Shown: positions 45,751 through 55,625, counted from the stretch's first letter. The stretch: DNA of 64,000 nucleotides from an uncultured Draconibacterium sp. (GCF_913063105.1 NZ_CAJXYQ010000002.1:248001-312000); one strand, 5' to 3'. Numbers and translations: made by a program. Notes: a model not told the origin generated them from the letters alone.

Positions 45751-47193
45751 ATGAATAAAATGGTTTTGATAAACAAGCTAAAAACTATTGTAGCATTAAT
45801 ACTTTTGCTGCATATATTCTGCTGCTCGGCACCAAAAGAAGAACCCCAAAAGAGTAAACTGCAAACCTTAAAAGAACAGTTTATCGAACAGCGTTTCGGT
45901 ATGTTTATTTGTTATAACATTATGTCGTACGGAGCAAAGTGGGGCGAAGAGAACTATCCGATAGACACCTTTAATCCGGAAAAACTGGATTGTAACCAAT
46001 GGGCCGATGCTGCAATCTCGGCAGGAATGAAGTTCGGTTTGTTAACCACAAAACACCACGAAGGATTTTGTTTGTGGGATAGTGAATATACCGATTACGA
46101 TGTGGCCTCAACACCTTACAAAAAGGATATTGTAAAACAATACGTTGATGCTTTCAGGGCAAAAGGACTGGGTATTGGTTTGTACTACTCCATTGGAGAT
46201 AATACGCACGGAATTAAAAAAGGTGAAATTACACCCGAAAAAGTTGAGTTTGTAAAAGGACAAATTCGCGAATTGCTAACTAATTATGGCGAAGTTGAGT
46301 ATTTTGTTATGGATAGCTGGAACTGGAGCATCGGACATAAAGATATTCCATATAAAGAAATTCGTGATTTAATTCGTGAGTTGCAACCCAATTGCCTGAT
46401 AACCGATCACACACACTTGCAGGCACCTTATCACATGGAAATTCCATATTTTGAAGGGCCATTTGGGGCATTTCCTCCCGAAGGAAATATTATGGCTTCG
46501 GCATTGGGGCATTGCAGTGTAAAAGGAAATGGCTGGTTCTGGAGCGAAGCAACACCCAATGGAATGAAAGAGAATGATGGGGTAGATGTAGTGCTTGATA
46601 AACTTATAAAATGTGAAAGCCGTTATTGCAATTTTATGCTGAATTGTATGCCCAACCGCGATGGTTTACTCGATGATATTTACATAAATATGCTGGCCGA
46701 AATAGGCGGGAAATGGAAAGCTGATGCAACCCGCCCGACTCTTCCTGATCAAGGGCCGCAAATTTGGGAAACTATTCCTATAAAAAATGCAACAGCAAGC
46801 AGTGGTAACGCTGACAACTTATTTGATGAACGAAAAGCACAAGGTGGGAATTATAATGATTGGGAAGCAGATTCCGGTCTGCCACAAACCATAATTATTG
46901 ACTTGGGAAGTGTGCAACAAAATGTTGATGTGCTTACCATTGTAAACAAACACATTTGTAAACCCGGCCCCGAAAGAGCCCTTGAAGAGGGAAATGTACT
47001 GAAATATCAACTGTCGGGGAGTGCCGATTACCAGTATTTTGAAAACGCCGTGATACAAAATGAAATCCGAAGTGCCGGTTATACCGATATTGGCTTTTCT
47101 CCGGCAAACTGGCGCTACCTTAGACTTGAAATAGTGGAAGCAAAAGGCAATACCGTTGTTATTAATGAACTGGAAGTAGGCAAAAGCCAATAA
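45751..47193 (+). CDS. GH29-like glycosidase with F5/8-type C domain, lacking the HWG motif
   Basis: A 480-residue lipoprotein (lipobox near HIFCC) with a GH29-type barrel (about 30-330) and a C-terminal discoidin/F5-8 type C domain (about 345-480, [16 protein letters not shown]). It resembles the subfamily B style, with [20 protein letters not shown] and candidate nucleophile Asp188 in YFVMDSW. Where relatives have FGMFIH-F/W-G it reads [13 protein letters not shown], so the first fucose-contacting His is a Cys. This points to altered specificity. The gene follows the T9SS beta-helix gene after 22 bases and is ended by the terminator at 47214. Confidence 0.82.
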   Translation: MNKMVLINKLKTIVALILLLHIFCCSAPKEEPQKSKLQTLKEQFIEQRFGMFICYNIMSYGAKWGEENYPIDTFNPEKLDCNQWADAAISAGMKFGLLTTKHHEGFCLWDSEYTDYDVASTPYKKDIVKQYVDAFRAKGLGIGLYYSIGDNTHGIKKGEITPEKVEFVKGQIRELLTNYGEVEYFVMDSWNWSIGHKDIPYKEIRDLIRELQPNCLITDHTHLQAPYHMEIPYFEGPFGAFPPEGNIMASALGHCSVKGNGWFWSEATPNGMKENDGVDVVLDKLIKCESRYCNFMLNCMPNRDGLLDDIYINMLAEIGGKWKADATRPTLPDQGPQIWETIPIKNATASSGNADNLFDERKAQGGNYNDWEADSGLPQTIIIDLGSVQQNVDVLTIVNKHICKPGPERALEEGNVLKYQLSGSADYQYFENAVIQNEIRSAGYTDIGFSPANWRYLRLEIVEAKGNTVVINELEVGKSQ

Positions 47194-47213
47194 CAATTGT
47201 GGCTAAGTGCTCC

Positions 47214-47254
47214 AAAAAAACTGTTCTTGTTTTAAAATAGGAACAGTTTTTTTT
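47214..47254 (+). terminator. Rho-independent terminator after the F5/8 GH29
   Basis: AAAAAAACTGTTC (47214-47226) pairs with GAACAG followed by nine T (47241-47255). Ends the operon begun at 38951. Confidence 0.88.
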
Positions 47255-47276
47255 TAAGGATTGGCTTGCTGCTAAT

Positions 47277-47336
47277 TTATCCCCCTTTTTTGAAGGATTT
47301 CACTACCACCACAAAAAGGATAAAAGGCTAATTTTG
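47277..47336 (+). promoter_or_regulatory. Promoter and C-rich box for the mutarotase operon
   Basis: TTATCCCCCTTTTTTG (47277-47292) has its box T at 47286, 43 bp before the -7 element TAATTTTG (47329-47336). The second box (ACTACCACCA, about 47302-47311) is weak. Distances fit the other promoters of this locus. Confidence 0.5.
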
Positions 47337-47418
47337 CGTGAACAACAAAACAGTAACCAGCGCTTGCTAAACCAATTGGTTTTAAGGTAGAGCACATTGG
47401 CGCAATAACTAAAACAAA

Positions 47419-47751
47419 ATGCAAAGGATTTGCCTAACCCTGGATCTAAAAAACCAACACGAATTGATTGAGAAATATAAATTTTACCATGCTGCCGAAA
47501 ATCATTGGCGCGAAATTAACGACGGTATAAAAGCTGCCGGCATTGATGTTATGGATATTTACCTGGTTGACAACCGAATGTTTATGATATGTGAGTTGGC
47601 AGACGGAAAGGATTTTGAAAAGTGTTGGAAAAATATCGGACAATATCCGCGCCAGGACGAATGGGCAGAATTAATGAATAGCTTCATTCAGGCTGTTCCG
47701 GGGCATAAAACCGAATGGGTTAAAATGCATAAAGTATTTGAATTAAAATAA
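47419..47751 (+). CDS. L-rhamnose/L-fucose mutarotase family protein (RhaM/DUF718)
   Basis: A 110-residue cytoplasmic protein of the RhaM family, which speeds the alpha/beta interconversion of 6-deoxyhexoses. Features are the opening MQRICLTLDLKN, then YKFYHAAENHWREIN carrying the conserved Tyr and His, and MDIYLVDNRMFMICE. The length matches the family. It would prepare free L-fucose, L-rhamnose or L-galactose released by the GH29 enzymes for an isomerase or dehydrogenase encoded elsewhere. It opens an operon with a sulfatase 68 bases downstream and a GH29 after that. Whether its natural sugar is fucose or L-galactose cannot be decided here. Confidence 0.85.
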   Translation: MQRICLTLDLKNQHELIEKYKFYHAAENHWREINDGIKAAGIDVMDIYLVDNRMFMICELADGKDFEKCWKNIGQYPRQDEWAELMNSFIQAVPGHKTEWVKMHKVFELK

Positions 47752-47819
47752 GAACAAAGAAAGCGTGTAGCCAAATTATTTTTATAAAAGAATAACTTAT
47801 AACCATACAATTTAAACCT

Positions 47820-49604
47820 ATGACATTAAAAAAAATATTCATTCTGCTTGTAGCCCTTGTTGCTGGTTTAACTGGTATTTCTGCTGTAAAATCAAAACAA
47901 ACAAAACCAAATATTATCATTGTAATTACCGACGACCAGGGTAAAAACGACCTGGGCTGCGAAGGTAATCCGTACATAAAAACTCCTAACATCGATAAGT
48001 TTTACAATAATGCCGTACGTTTTAATAACTTTCATGTATCAACCACCTGTGCCCCAACACGCGGAGCCCTTTTAACAGGCCGACACACCGATCGTTTAAA
48101 TGTTTTTCATACCATATCGGGGCGCTCTTTGCTTTTTGAAGACGAAGTACTTTTACCCCAGATTTTAGCCCAAAACGGCTATGCTACCGGAATGTTTGGA
48201 AAATGGCACCTGGGCGATAATTATCCGTTTCGCCCAATGGATCGTGGTTTTCAGGAAGTTGTTCGGCATGGTGGAGGCGGGGTCGGTCAAGGTCCCGATT
48301 ACTGGGGAAACGATTATTTTGACGATACCTACTGGCACAACGGCGAAACTCAGAAATACGAAGGTTATTGTACCGATGTTTTTTTCGCTGAAGCCCTTAA
48401 GTTTATGGAACAAAATAAAGAAAAGCCATTCTTTGCATACCTTTCAACCAATGCGCCCCATGGCCCCTTTAATTGCCCGGAGGAGTATATTGATTTATAC
48501 GAAGGTGATGATAGCTTACCCGAATACATAAAACGTTTTTACGGGATGATTACCAACATCGATGATAATTTTAAAACCTTGCGAGATAAGCTTGCTGAAT
48601 GGGGAATTGCAGAAAATACCATTCTTATTTTTATGACCGATAATGGTACCGCCGGAGGTCAGCGAATGTACGACGCCGGAATGACCGGCCACAAAGGCGA
48701 GGTTACCGAAGGCGGACACCGTACTCCATTTTATATGCAGTGGCCCGCAGGCGAAATTAGTGGAGGAAAAGATATTGATGAGCTTACCGCCCATTACGAT
48801 GTGTTACCAACACTGGTTGATTTACTGCAGTTAAACTTTACACCAGCTAAGCCACTTGATGGAAAAAGCCTGGTGCCTTTACTGAAAGAAAAGATAGAAA
48901 ATTGGCCTAACCGTGTACTGTTTATGGATACCCAGCGCATGCTAAACCTTACCAAATACAAAAACTACACGGTAATGGATAAAGATTACCGCCTGGTTGA
49001 TGGCGATAAGCTGAATAACGTTACCACGGATTTAAAACAATCCGATAACATTATTAATCAACACCCCGAAGTGGCGGAGCGTTTGGCTTTGGGATACGAA
49101 AAATGGTGGCAATCGCTGGTTGACGAAGGCGTAAACGAGCGCTACGCCTACATAAAAGTAGGAACTCCATACGAAAACCCTTCACGCATAATGTCGCACG
49201 ATATGCTAACGGGTAATCTTGGTCATGCCTGGCATCAGTTCGGAGCGATTACCGCAACACAGGCATCGGGATTCTGGAAAATTGAATTTGTTGAAGATGG
49301 CGATTACAAAATAAGTTTGCGTCGTTTTCCGCGCGAATCAGGATTGAAAATCAACGCCACTTTTCCGGCAGAAGAAAAAACACGACGAATTGAAAAGCCC
49401 GCTCCGGCAAGTACCAAAGACGATTTTACAAAAGCTTTTTTGTACGTGGGCAAACACAAAATAACTGCCGACATTGCAAAAGATGCTGAAGAGGTAAGCT
49501 TTACACTTGATGTTTCGGCTGGAAAATACGACGTACAGGCTGAATTAATTGATAGTTTGGGGCGAGTGTATCCGTCGTACTATCTGTACATTGAAAAGTT
49601 ATAA
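47820..49604 (+). CDS. S1-family sulfatase with C-terminal extra domain
   Basis: A 594-residue formylglycine sulfatase with signal peptide (cut after ISA, about residue 22). Motifs: ITDDQGKND, maturation motif TCAPTR with Cys77, GKWHLGD near residue 125, and FMTDNGTAGG near residue 278. After the normal sulfatase end (about residue 450) there is an additional beta-rich region (about 460-594, from GAITATQASGFWKIEF) with short strands typical of a carbohydrate-binding or immunoglobulin-like domain, making it longer than the other sulfatases. It might help hold a polymer chain. Neighbours are the mutarotase gene and a GH29. Confidence 0.9.
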   Translation: MTLKKIFILLVALVAGLTGISAVKSKQTKPNIIIVITDDQGKNDLGCEGNPYIKTPNIDKFYNNAVRFNNFHVSTTCAPTRGALLTGRHTDRLNVFHTISGRSLLFEDEVLLPQILAQNGYATGMFGKWHLGDNYPFRPMDRGFQEVVRHGGGGVGQGPDYWGNDYFDDTYWHNGETQKYEGYCTDVFFAEALKFMEQNKEKPFFAYLSTNAPHGPFNCPEEYIDLYEGDDSLPEYIKRFYGMITNIDDNFKTLRDKLAEWGIAENTILIFMTDNGTAGGQRMYDAGMTGHKGEVTEGGHRTPFYMQWPAGEISGGKDIDELTAHYDVLPTLVDLLQLNFTPAKPLDGKSLVPLLKEKIENWPNRVLFMDTQRMLNLTKYKNYTVMDKDYRLVDGDKLNNVTTDLKQSDNIINQHPEVAERLALGYEKWWQSLVDEGVNERYAYIKVGTPYENPSRIMSHDMLTGNLGHAWHQFGAITATQASGFWKIEFVEDGDYKISLRRFPRESGLKINATFPAEEKTRRIEKPAPASTKDDFTKAFLYVGKHKITADIAKDAEEVSFTLDVSAGKYDVQAELIDSLGRVYPSYYLYIEKL

Positions 49605-49703
49605 ATCCAACCGCTTCATAATAAAAACTACTTGACAAAAGACCTGCGGGGCAGTGTATCCCGTTTATTGTCGATACATATAATGAATTAACAGTCAGAA
49701 ATA

Positions 49704-51203
49704 ATGAAACAACTATTAATAATCTCAATTATAATTATTCACCTGGCGGGTAGTGCCCTGCATTCATGTGCACAACAAACCCAAAAGTACCAACAAAACT
49801 GGAGTTCGCTTCAAAAACACCAAACCCCCAATTGGTTTATGGGAATGAAATTTGGCATTTATTGTCACTGGGGCGCACAAACAGCAATTATCGAATTGGG
49901 TAACCGTGAAATGACTCATCTTGAGGGAATTGAATACTGGAAGGGAGAACGTTTTAATGCCAAGGAATGGGTCGATTTATTTCAGGCGGCAGGTGCACAG
50001 TTTGGTGGTCCGGTGGCCTGGCATGGTAGCGGATTGTTGCACTGGGATAGCGAGGTTACGGATTGGAATTCGGTACATCGTGGTCCGAACATTGATGTGT
50101 ACGGAGAACTGGCAAAAGAGCTTCGTAAGCGCAACATGCCTGTAATTTCATCGTTTCATACAGGCGATTTCTGGAGCCGGATGTGGGGGCCGGTTTCTAA
50201 AGAAAATCCTACTTATTTAGATCCTGCACAAGATAACTCTAAATACGCAACGTCAAATAGCGGCCGTATTGATACCGTAATTTTTGATGCCTGGTATGCA
50301 CGTATTTCTGAAGCTATAAATAAATACCAACCCGATCTAATTTGGTTTGATACCGGTTTTGGTGGAACCATTAAGGGGGATTTACGCGGCGGAGCCCTAA
50401 ATGGGAGGCTGTTGCCCGGTGGCGACCACGAATTAATGGGAACAGCGCCTGAAAAATATCAGCAAAAACTTATTAGCCATTACTTTAACAAAAGTGTGGA
50501 ATGGGGCAAAGAAGTGGAAGTTATTTATAAAACACACGATATTCCTGCTGGTATTGGAACCCGCGACATTGAAAACGGAAACCTGGTTGGTTTGCAGTAC
50601 GATACCTGGATGGCCGATATAAATATGCAACACCATTACGAGTGGTGGGCAACCTGGTTTTATAATCCGGCGAACAAAACAAAAACTGCCGGAACTTTGG
50701 TTGACATGCTAATTGACATGACCAGCAAAAACGGCCGAATGTTGTTAAATGTACCACCTAAAGCCGATGGGACATTTGCCCCGGAAATTACAAAAGAATT
50801 ATATGCAATGGGCGCTTGGCTGCAACTAAACGGCGAAGCTATTTACAACACTATGCCCTGGATTTTCTTTGGTGAAGGACCAACAGAAGTTACGCATCCC
50901 GGACATCATGCCCAGGGCAAAGACCACGGAAAAAATATTCCGGAATACACCGCTGAAGATATTCGCTTTACTCAAAACGGTAAAAACCTTTATGCCATTT
51001 GTATGGACTGGCCGGGCAAGGAACTTGTAATCCGTACTTTGGGTAGCAAAGGAAAATTGTATCCTGATGATATAAAGTCAGTTCGCCTACTTGGATGCAA
51101 TAAAACCATTATCTGGGAACAAACTGAAGCGGGAATGGTGGTTCAGTTTCCGAAAAAGAAGCCTTGTGATTTTGCATATGTTTTAAAAATTGAGCGGAAT
51201 TAA
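49704..51203 (+). CDS. GH29-family protein with altered fucose-pocket motif
   Basis: A 499-residue GH29 relative with an N-terminal export signal; the Cys22 context (ALHSCAQQ) may be a lipobox or a simple signal peptide. Landmarks are FGIYCHWG, nucleophile region LIWFDTGFGG with Asp216, and the usual C-terminal beta domain. The motif that is E-H-H-D-G-F in typical members is A-W-H-G-S-G (VAWHGSGLLHWDS), so one His and the following acid are changed. A GGTIKGDLRGGALNG insert follows the nucleophile. These are signs of a changed substrate. It ends the mutarotase operon and is followed by the second HTCS. Confidence 0.85.
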   Translation: MKQLLIISIIIIHLAGSALHSCAQQTQKYQQNWSSLQKHQTPNWFMGMKFGIYCHWGAQTAIIELGNREMTHLEGIEYWKGERFNAKEWVDLFQAAGAQFGGPVAWHGSGLLHWDSEVTDWNSVHRGPNIDVYGELAKELRKRNMPVISSFHTGDFWSRMWGPVSKENPTYLDPAQDNSKYATSNSGRIDTVIFDAWYARISEAINKYQPDLIWFDTGFGGTIKGDLRGGALNGRLLPGGDHELMGTAPEKYQQKLISHYFNKSVEWGKEVEVIYKTHDIPAGIGTRDIENGNLVGLQYDTWMADINMQHHYEWWATWFYNPANKTKTAGTLVDMLIDMTSKNGRMLLNVPPKADGTFAPEITKELYAMGAWLQLNGEAIYNTMPWIFFGEGPTEVTHPGHHAQGKDHGKNIPEYTAEDIRFTQNGKNLYAICMDWPGKELVIRTLGSKGKLYPDDIKSVRLLGCNKTIIWEQTEAGMVVQFPKKKPCDFAYVLKIERN

Positions 51204-51388
51204 TTTGTGACAATGAAATGATTTTCCGAAATAACAGGACAAACTGTTAACTACGAATGAGATGGGGTTGATGAAAAACCGGATTGTTATCCTTGTTCTT
51301 GGTTACAAGTCATCGCGAATTTGCCGATAGTTTCCTTCGAAATAAAAAATTATGGTATTTTTATTGGGTTTTAATCAAATCGGGGGCT

Positions 51389-54300
51389 TTGAAAAAAATA
51401 CTTATATCCATACTGTTTTTGCTGGCTTGCATAGTGGTAATGGCGCAAAATTTACATTTTGAGCGAATTACAACTTCTGAAGGCCTATCCCAAAACGACA
51501 TAAACGACATTTACCAGGATAAAAATGGTTTTTTGTGGATCGGTACAAACGATGGATTAAACCGTTTTGATGGATACAGTTTTAAAACATATCGCATTCA
51601 ACCCTCGGCAGAAAACGGCCTGAGTTCTAATTTAATTTATTCAATCAGTGAAGATGAGCAAGGCGATTTGTGGCTGGGAACCTCCGATAAAGGACTTTTT
51701 AGGTTTGATGTTAAAACGGAAACATTTTATAATATCAACCGAGAAATTGATTATTCCGGACTTTCTGCTTTTGAACAGGTAACCTGTCTTATTGCTAAAA
51801 AGAATAAATCGGTTTGGGTAGGAACACCCGCCGGTTTGGGAATATACAAGCTCATAAACGGTAAATATCATTTTACAGCACTTAATAGCCCGGTGTTGTC
51901 GGAAATGCAAGCCAAAATAATAACCGAGTTAGAGGAAGATATTTATGGCCGGGTTTGGGTTGGAACACAATCGGGACTCTACGTTATTACAGAAAAGGAG
52001 AACAGCTACCAGGTGGTTACTATTAATTCAGGTAGTTATGTGCGCGAGATTCAGTTTAAAAATAATGCCGTATTTATTGCCAATAGCAACGGTATATTCA
52101 GGCTTCAACTTGATTTGGAAACGCTTTCCAATATCCAAACGTATCAAATTTCAAATCTCGCTTCAAACAGCATGCTTGTTACTCAAAACCATGATGTTTT
52201 TGTCGGAACTTACAACGGTGTATATCATTTAAAAAAAGAAGGATCGGGTACGAACGATTTTGCTGAGGCAACGCTGTACCAGCAAAACTGGGAAGTTAAC
52301 AGCTTGAGCAAAAATGTGATAACCTGTTTGTTTGAAGATAAATCGGGTATTGTTTGGATTGGTACAAATGGCGGAGGATTAAATAAATATAATCCAAAAC
52401 AGAAGAAATTCCTGCATTATGCAAAAACACGCGAACAGGGCAGTCTTTCCTACAATAAAATCCGATCGATATACGAAGATAGCAAGAACAACATTTGGAT
52501 AGGAACCGAAGGCGGTGGACTCAACTTTTTAGCAGCTTCCCGAAACAAAGATTTTAGCAACGGATTTCAATATTACGATGTGAATTCTACCAGTAACCAA
52601 AACACTGTTTATGCCATTGTTGAGTTTTCAAATGTCAACAAATCGGGTATTTTACTTGGTACCGGGTATCCTTCGGTGGTGAAAATAGTTGCCGAAAAAA
52701 ACGGCATAATCACAGAAAGCAACCAGGGCGTGCTTGCCTCTCTTACCAATTCACCATTTTGTGCAATAAAAGATCGTTTTGGAAATGTTTGGCTGGGAAC
52801 ATACGGCCAGAGCGGATTATACAAATATTATGTGGATGCAGACGGAAACGAAGGCCTATTAAATTACAAGTCTTCAGCAAATCCGGGGACTTTAAATTCT
52901 AATAATATTCGAAATTTGTACGAAGATAGCTATGGAAATATTTGGATAGGAACCGATAAAGGTTTGAATTTGCTTACACCCGAAGAACAATTCAGCCATA
53001 CCCCGTATTTTTACTCTTTTCAAAAAGACGAAACAAAGCCCAATTCTTTAAGCCACAATTATATCCTGCCAATATTTCAGTCGAGCGACCAAACCATTTG
53101 GGTAGGCACCATGGGAGGAGGCTTAAATAAAATGTACTACCACGTAAATCCCGACTCCATATATTTTGAAGCCATAACCACACGCGATGGTTTGCCCAAT
53201 AACTCGATTAAAGGAATTTTGGAGGACAATTATGGATTTTTATGGATTTCGTCGAACAAAGGCTTAACTCGTTACGACATAAAAGATAAGCTTGTGGTTA
53301 ATTACGACGAGAGCGATGGTTTGCAGAATAACGAGTTTGGAGAATTGGCATGTGCCAGGTTAAGCGATGGCGAAATGCTGTTTGGAGGTGTAAATGGTTT
53401 TAATGCCTTTTACCCAAAAGATATTGTAACCGATATGACACCACCGGAAATTGCCCTTACTGATTTCCATATTCTAAACAAAACGGTTATTCCGGGTGAA
53501 GAGGTGAACGGCAGGGTGGTACTTCAAAATGTAATAAACTATACCAACGAAATTAAATTAAAATATGCCGAAAACAGTTTTGCCATTTATTTCTCATCTT
53601 TACATTTTTCGGCCCCTCAAAAAAATGTTTACAAATATAAGCTCGAAGGTTTTGATGAGGAGTGGATACGAAAAGATGCCTCAGACCGAATTGCCAAATA
53701 CACCAACCTGCGTCCCGGCACCTACATCTTTAAACTGTTGGCATCCAACAACGATGGAATATGGACCAGTTCTCCCAAAACCCTTAAAATTATTATTACG
53801 CCACCCTGGTACCTAAGTGTGGTTGCCTGGGCAGCATACGTTGTTATTTTTCTGGTTTCGCTGTGGTTCTTTCAACGCTATTCGCTTATCCGCATTAAAC
53901 AAAAAAATGAGCTGATTATGGAACATTTTGAGAAAGAAAAAATTCAGGAACTTTCTCAAATGAAACTGCGCTTTTTTACCAATATTTCGCACGAATTCAG
54001 AACCCCACTTACCCTGATAATTGGCCCACTTGAAAAACTAATTACTAAGGGAGGCTACAACAAAGACACCAACGATAGTTTTTTAATTATGCACCGTAAC
54101 GCATCTATATTGTTGCGTCTCATCAATCAGTTAATCGATTTCAGAAGGTTTGAGCAGGGTAAAATGAAGTTAAATGCCACCGAAAGCAATATTGTTCCGT
54201 TTTTAGAGGGCGTTTTTCATTCGTTTAACGAGTTGGCCAGTGATAAAAAAATAGACTACAAATTTTCAACTTCTCGTAAAAACATGACGCTGTGGTACGA

Positions 54301-55519
54301 CGACGACAAGCTGGAGCGAATAATGTATAACCTGCTGTCGAATGCTTTTAAATTTACACCCGAAGGCGGTGCCATTGAGGTGCATGTTGGCGAAGACGAT
54401 TTTGATATTGTAATTGAGGTAATTGATAATGGAATAGGGATACCCAAAGAATTTCAAAGCCATATTTTTGAACGTTTTTACCAGGCCAAACAAATTAAAA
54501 ACCGAAAAGTGGGCAGCACCGGTATTGGCCTGTCGTTTATAAAAGGGCTGGTGGAGCTGCACAAAGGCGATATAAGTTTTGAAAGTGAAGAAGGAGAGGG
54601 GACAACATTTTTTGTAAAGCTGAAAAAAGGAAATGCCCATTTACAAGCCGATGAAATGCAGGGACAAGAAGACTCACTTCCGGCCGGCAGAATTGTGGTG
54701 CCCGAGCCAAGTATTTCTGATTCGGTTGCAGAAGATGAAAGCACCGGGGAAGAAAAACCAAGGATATTAATTGTTGAAGACAATTTTGAACTGCGGAAAT
54801 TTATTAAGGATAGCCTAAAGGCAAAATACAAAATTGTATTGGCCGATAATGGTAAAGAAGGTATTGACAAAGCCAGGGAGCTAAATCCTGATCTCATTGT
54901 CAGCGATATTATGATGCCGGTAATGTCGGGCTTTGAATTATGCGAAACCATAAAATCCGACAAAAATATTAGTCACATTCCCATCATTCTTTTAACTGCC
55001 CGATCAACAGCCGAAAACCGAATAAAAGGTTACCAGCTTGGTGCCGATGCCTATATCTCAAAACCCTTTCAGATGGATGTACTTGAAGTGCGTATTCAGA
55101 ACCTGATTGATAGCAGAAACCAACTTCGCGACAAGTTAAGAACCACTATAAATGTTGAACCTTCGGAGGTAACCACCACCCGAATGGATGAGAAATTCCT
55201 GAAAAAAATGTTGGATACCATCGAAGCGAATATTTCCGACCCTCAGTTTAAAGTCAGTCAGCTGGCAGCCGAGTGTGGAATGTCGCAAATTAGCCTCAAT
55301 AAAAAAATTAAAGGACTAACCGGCCAAACCCCAAAAGTATTTATCCGAAGCATTCGCTTAAAACGGGCGGCCCAACTTTTATCTACCCAAAAATACTCTA
55401 TTTCAGAGATTGCTTTCGAGGTGGGATTTCTTGATATAAAGTACTTTAGGTCTTGTTTTACAGAAGAGTTCGGGATGTTGCCATCCGAGTTCGTAAAACA
55501 AAATTCCGATCAGGAGTAA
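51389..55519 (+). CDS. Hybrid two-component system sensor/regulator (HTCS), cassette B
   Basis: Full-length paralog of the truncated regulator at the window start, 1376 residues from the TTG chosen. This TTG is preferred because it opens a proper signal peptide (then KKILISILFLLACIVVMAQ); no ATG fits, and a TTG at 51284 would add a 35-residue non-signal tail. Domains in order: two seven-bladed Reg_prop propellers (about 25-700), Y_Y_Y (about 700-790), membrane helix, HisKA with SHEFRTPL (His868), ATPase, receiver with SDIMMP (Asp1173), and AraC-type helix-turn-helix at the end. It stands in front of the second SusC gene. It should bind a periplasmic oligosaccharide and activate promoters with the C-rich repeats. 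Confidence 0.93.
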   Translation: MKKILISILFLLACIVVMAQNLHFERITTSEGLSQNDINDIYQDKNGFLWIGTNDGLNRFDGYSFKTYRIQPSAENGLSSNLIYSISEDEQGDLWLGTSDKGLFRFDVKTETFYNINREIDYSGLSAFEQVTCLIAKKNKSVWVGTPAGLGIYKLINGKYHFTALNSPVLSEMQAKIITELEEDIYGRVWVGTQSGLYVITEKENSYQVVTINSGSYVREIQFKNNAVFIANSNGIFRLQLDLETLSNIQTYQISNLASNSMLVTQNHDVFVGTYNGVYHLKKEGSGTNDFAEATLYQQNWEVNSLSKNVITCLFEDKSGIVWIGTNGGGLNKYNPKQKKFLHYAKTREQGSLSYNKIRSIYEDSKNNIWIGTEGGGLNFLAASRNKDFSNGFQYYDVNSTSNQNTVYAIVEFSNVNKSGILLGTGYPSVVKIVAEKNGIITESNQGVLASLTNSPFCAIKDRFGNVWLGTYGQSGLYKYYVDADGNEGLLNYKSSANPGTLNSNNIRNLYEDSYGNIWIGTDKGLNLLTPEEQFSHTPYFYSFQKDETKPNSLSHNYILPIFQSSDQTIWVGTMGGGLNKMYYHVNPDSIYFEAITTRDGLPNNSIKGILEDNYGFLWISSNKGLTRYDIKDKLVVNYDESDGLQNNEFGELACARLSDGEMLFGGVNGFNAFYPKDIVTDMTPPEIALTDFHILNKTVIPGEEVNGRVVLQNVINYTNEIKLKYAENSFAIYFSSLHFSAPQKNVYKYKLEGFDEEWIRKDASDRIAKYTNLRPGTYIFKLLASNNDGIWTSSPKTLKIIITPPWYLSVVAWAAYVVIFLVSLWFFQRYSLIRIKQKNELIMEHFEKEKIQELSQMKLRFFTNISHEFRTPLTLIIGPLEKLITKGGYNKDTNDSFLIMHRNASILLRLINQLIDFRRFEQGKMKLNATESNIVPFLEGVFHSFNELASDKKIDYKFSTSRKNMTLWYDDDKLERIMYNLLSNAFKFTPEGGAIEVHVGEDDFDIVIEVIDNGIGIPKEFQSHIFERFYQAKQIKNRKVGSTGIGLSFIKGLVELHKGDISFESEEGEGTTFFVKLKKGNAHLQADEMQGQEDSLPAGRIVVPEPSISDSVAEDESTGEEKPRILIVEDNFELRKFIKDSLKAKYKIVLADNGKEGIDKARELNPDLIVSDIMMPVMSGFELCETIKSDKNISHIPIILLTARSTAENRIKGYQLGADAYISKPFQMDVLEVRIQNLIDSRNQLRDKLRTTINVEPSEVTTTRMDEKFLKKMLDTIEANISDPQFKVSQLAAECGMSQISLNKKIKGLTGQTPKVFIRSIRLKRAAQLLSTQKYSISEIAFEVGFLDIKYFRSCFTEEFGMLPSEFVKQNSDQE

Positions 55520-55547
55520 AAAAATTCCCGCTAAATTTTGCAATAAA

Positions 55548-55625
55548 TTCCCCTCTGCTCAAAAAAAGTCCCCCTTGTGTCTTCAATTCTTTTTCCTCCT
55601 TATTCTTGCTTTACCGGTACTTTTG
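55548..55625 (+). promoter_or_regulatory. SusC-B promoter with C-rich repeats
   Basis: TTCCCCTCTGCTC (55548-55560), GTCCCCCTTGTGTC (55568-55581, box T at 55575) and TTTTCCTCCT (55591-55600) stand in series at about 21-22 bp steps. TACTTTTG (55618-55625) is the -7 element, 43 bp after the middle box T and 21 bp after T at 55597. An additional weaker TTCCCGCT starts at 55525. Confidence 0.6.

Noticed and set aside
19744-51203. Idea that the locus targets fucoidan because of the seven GH29 genes
   Set aside because: Not excluded, but no endo-fucanase was recognised while GH16 and GH117 are present; kept only as an alternative.
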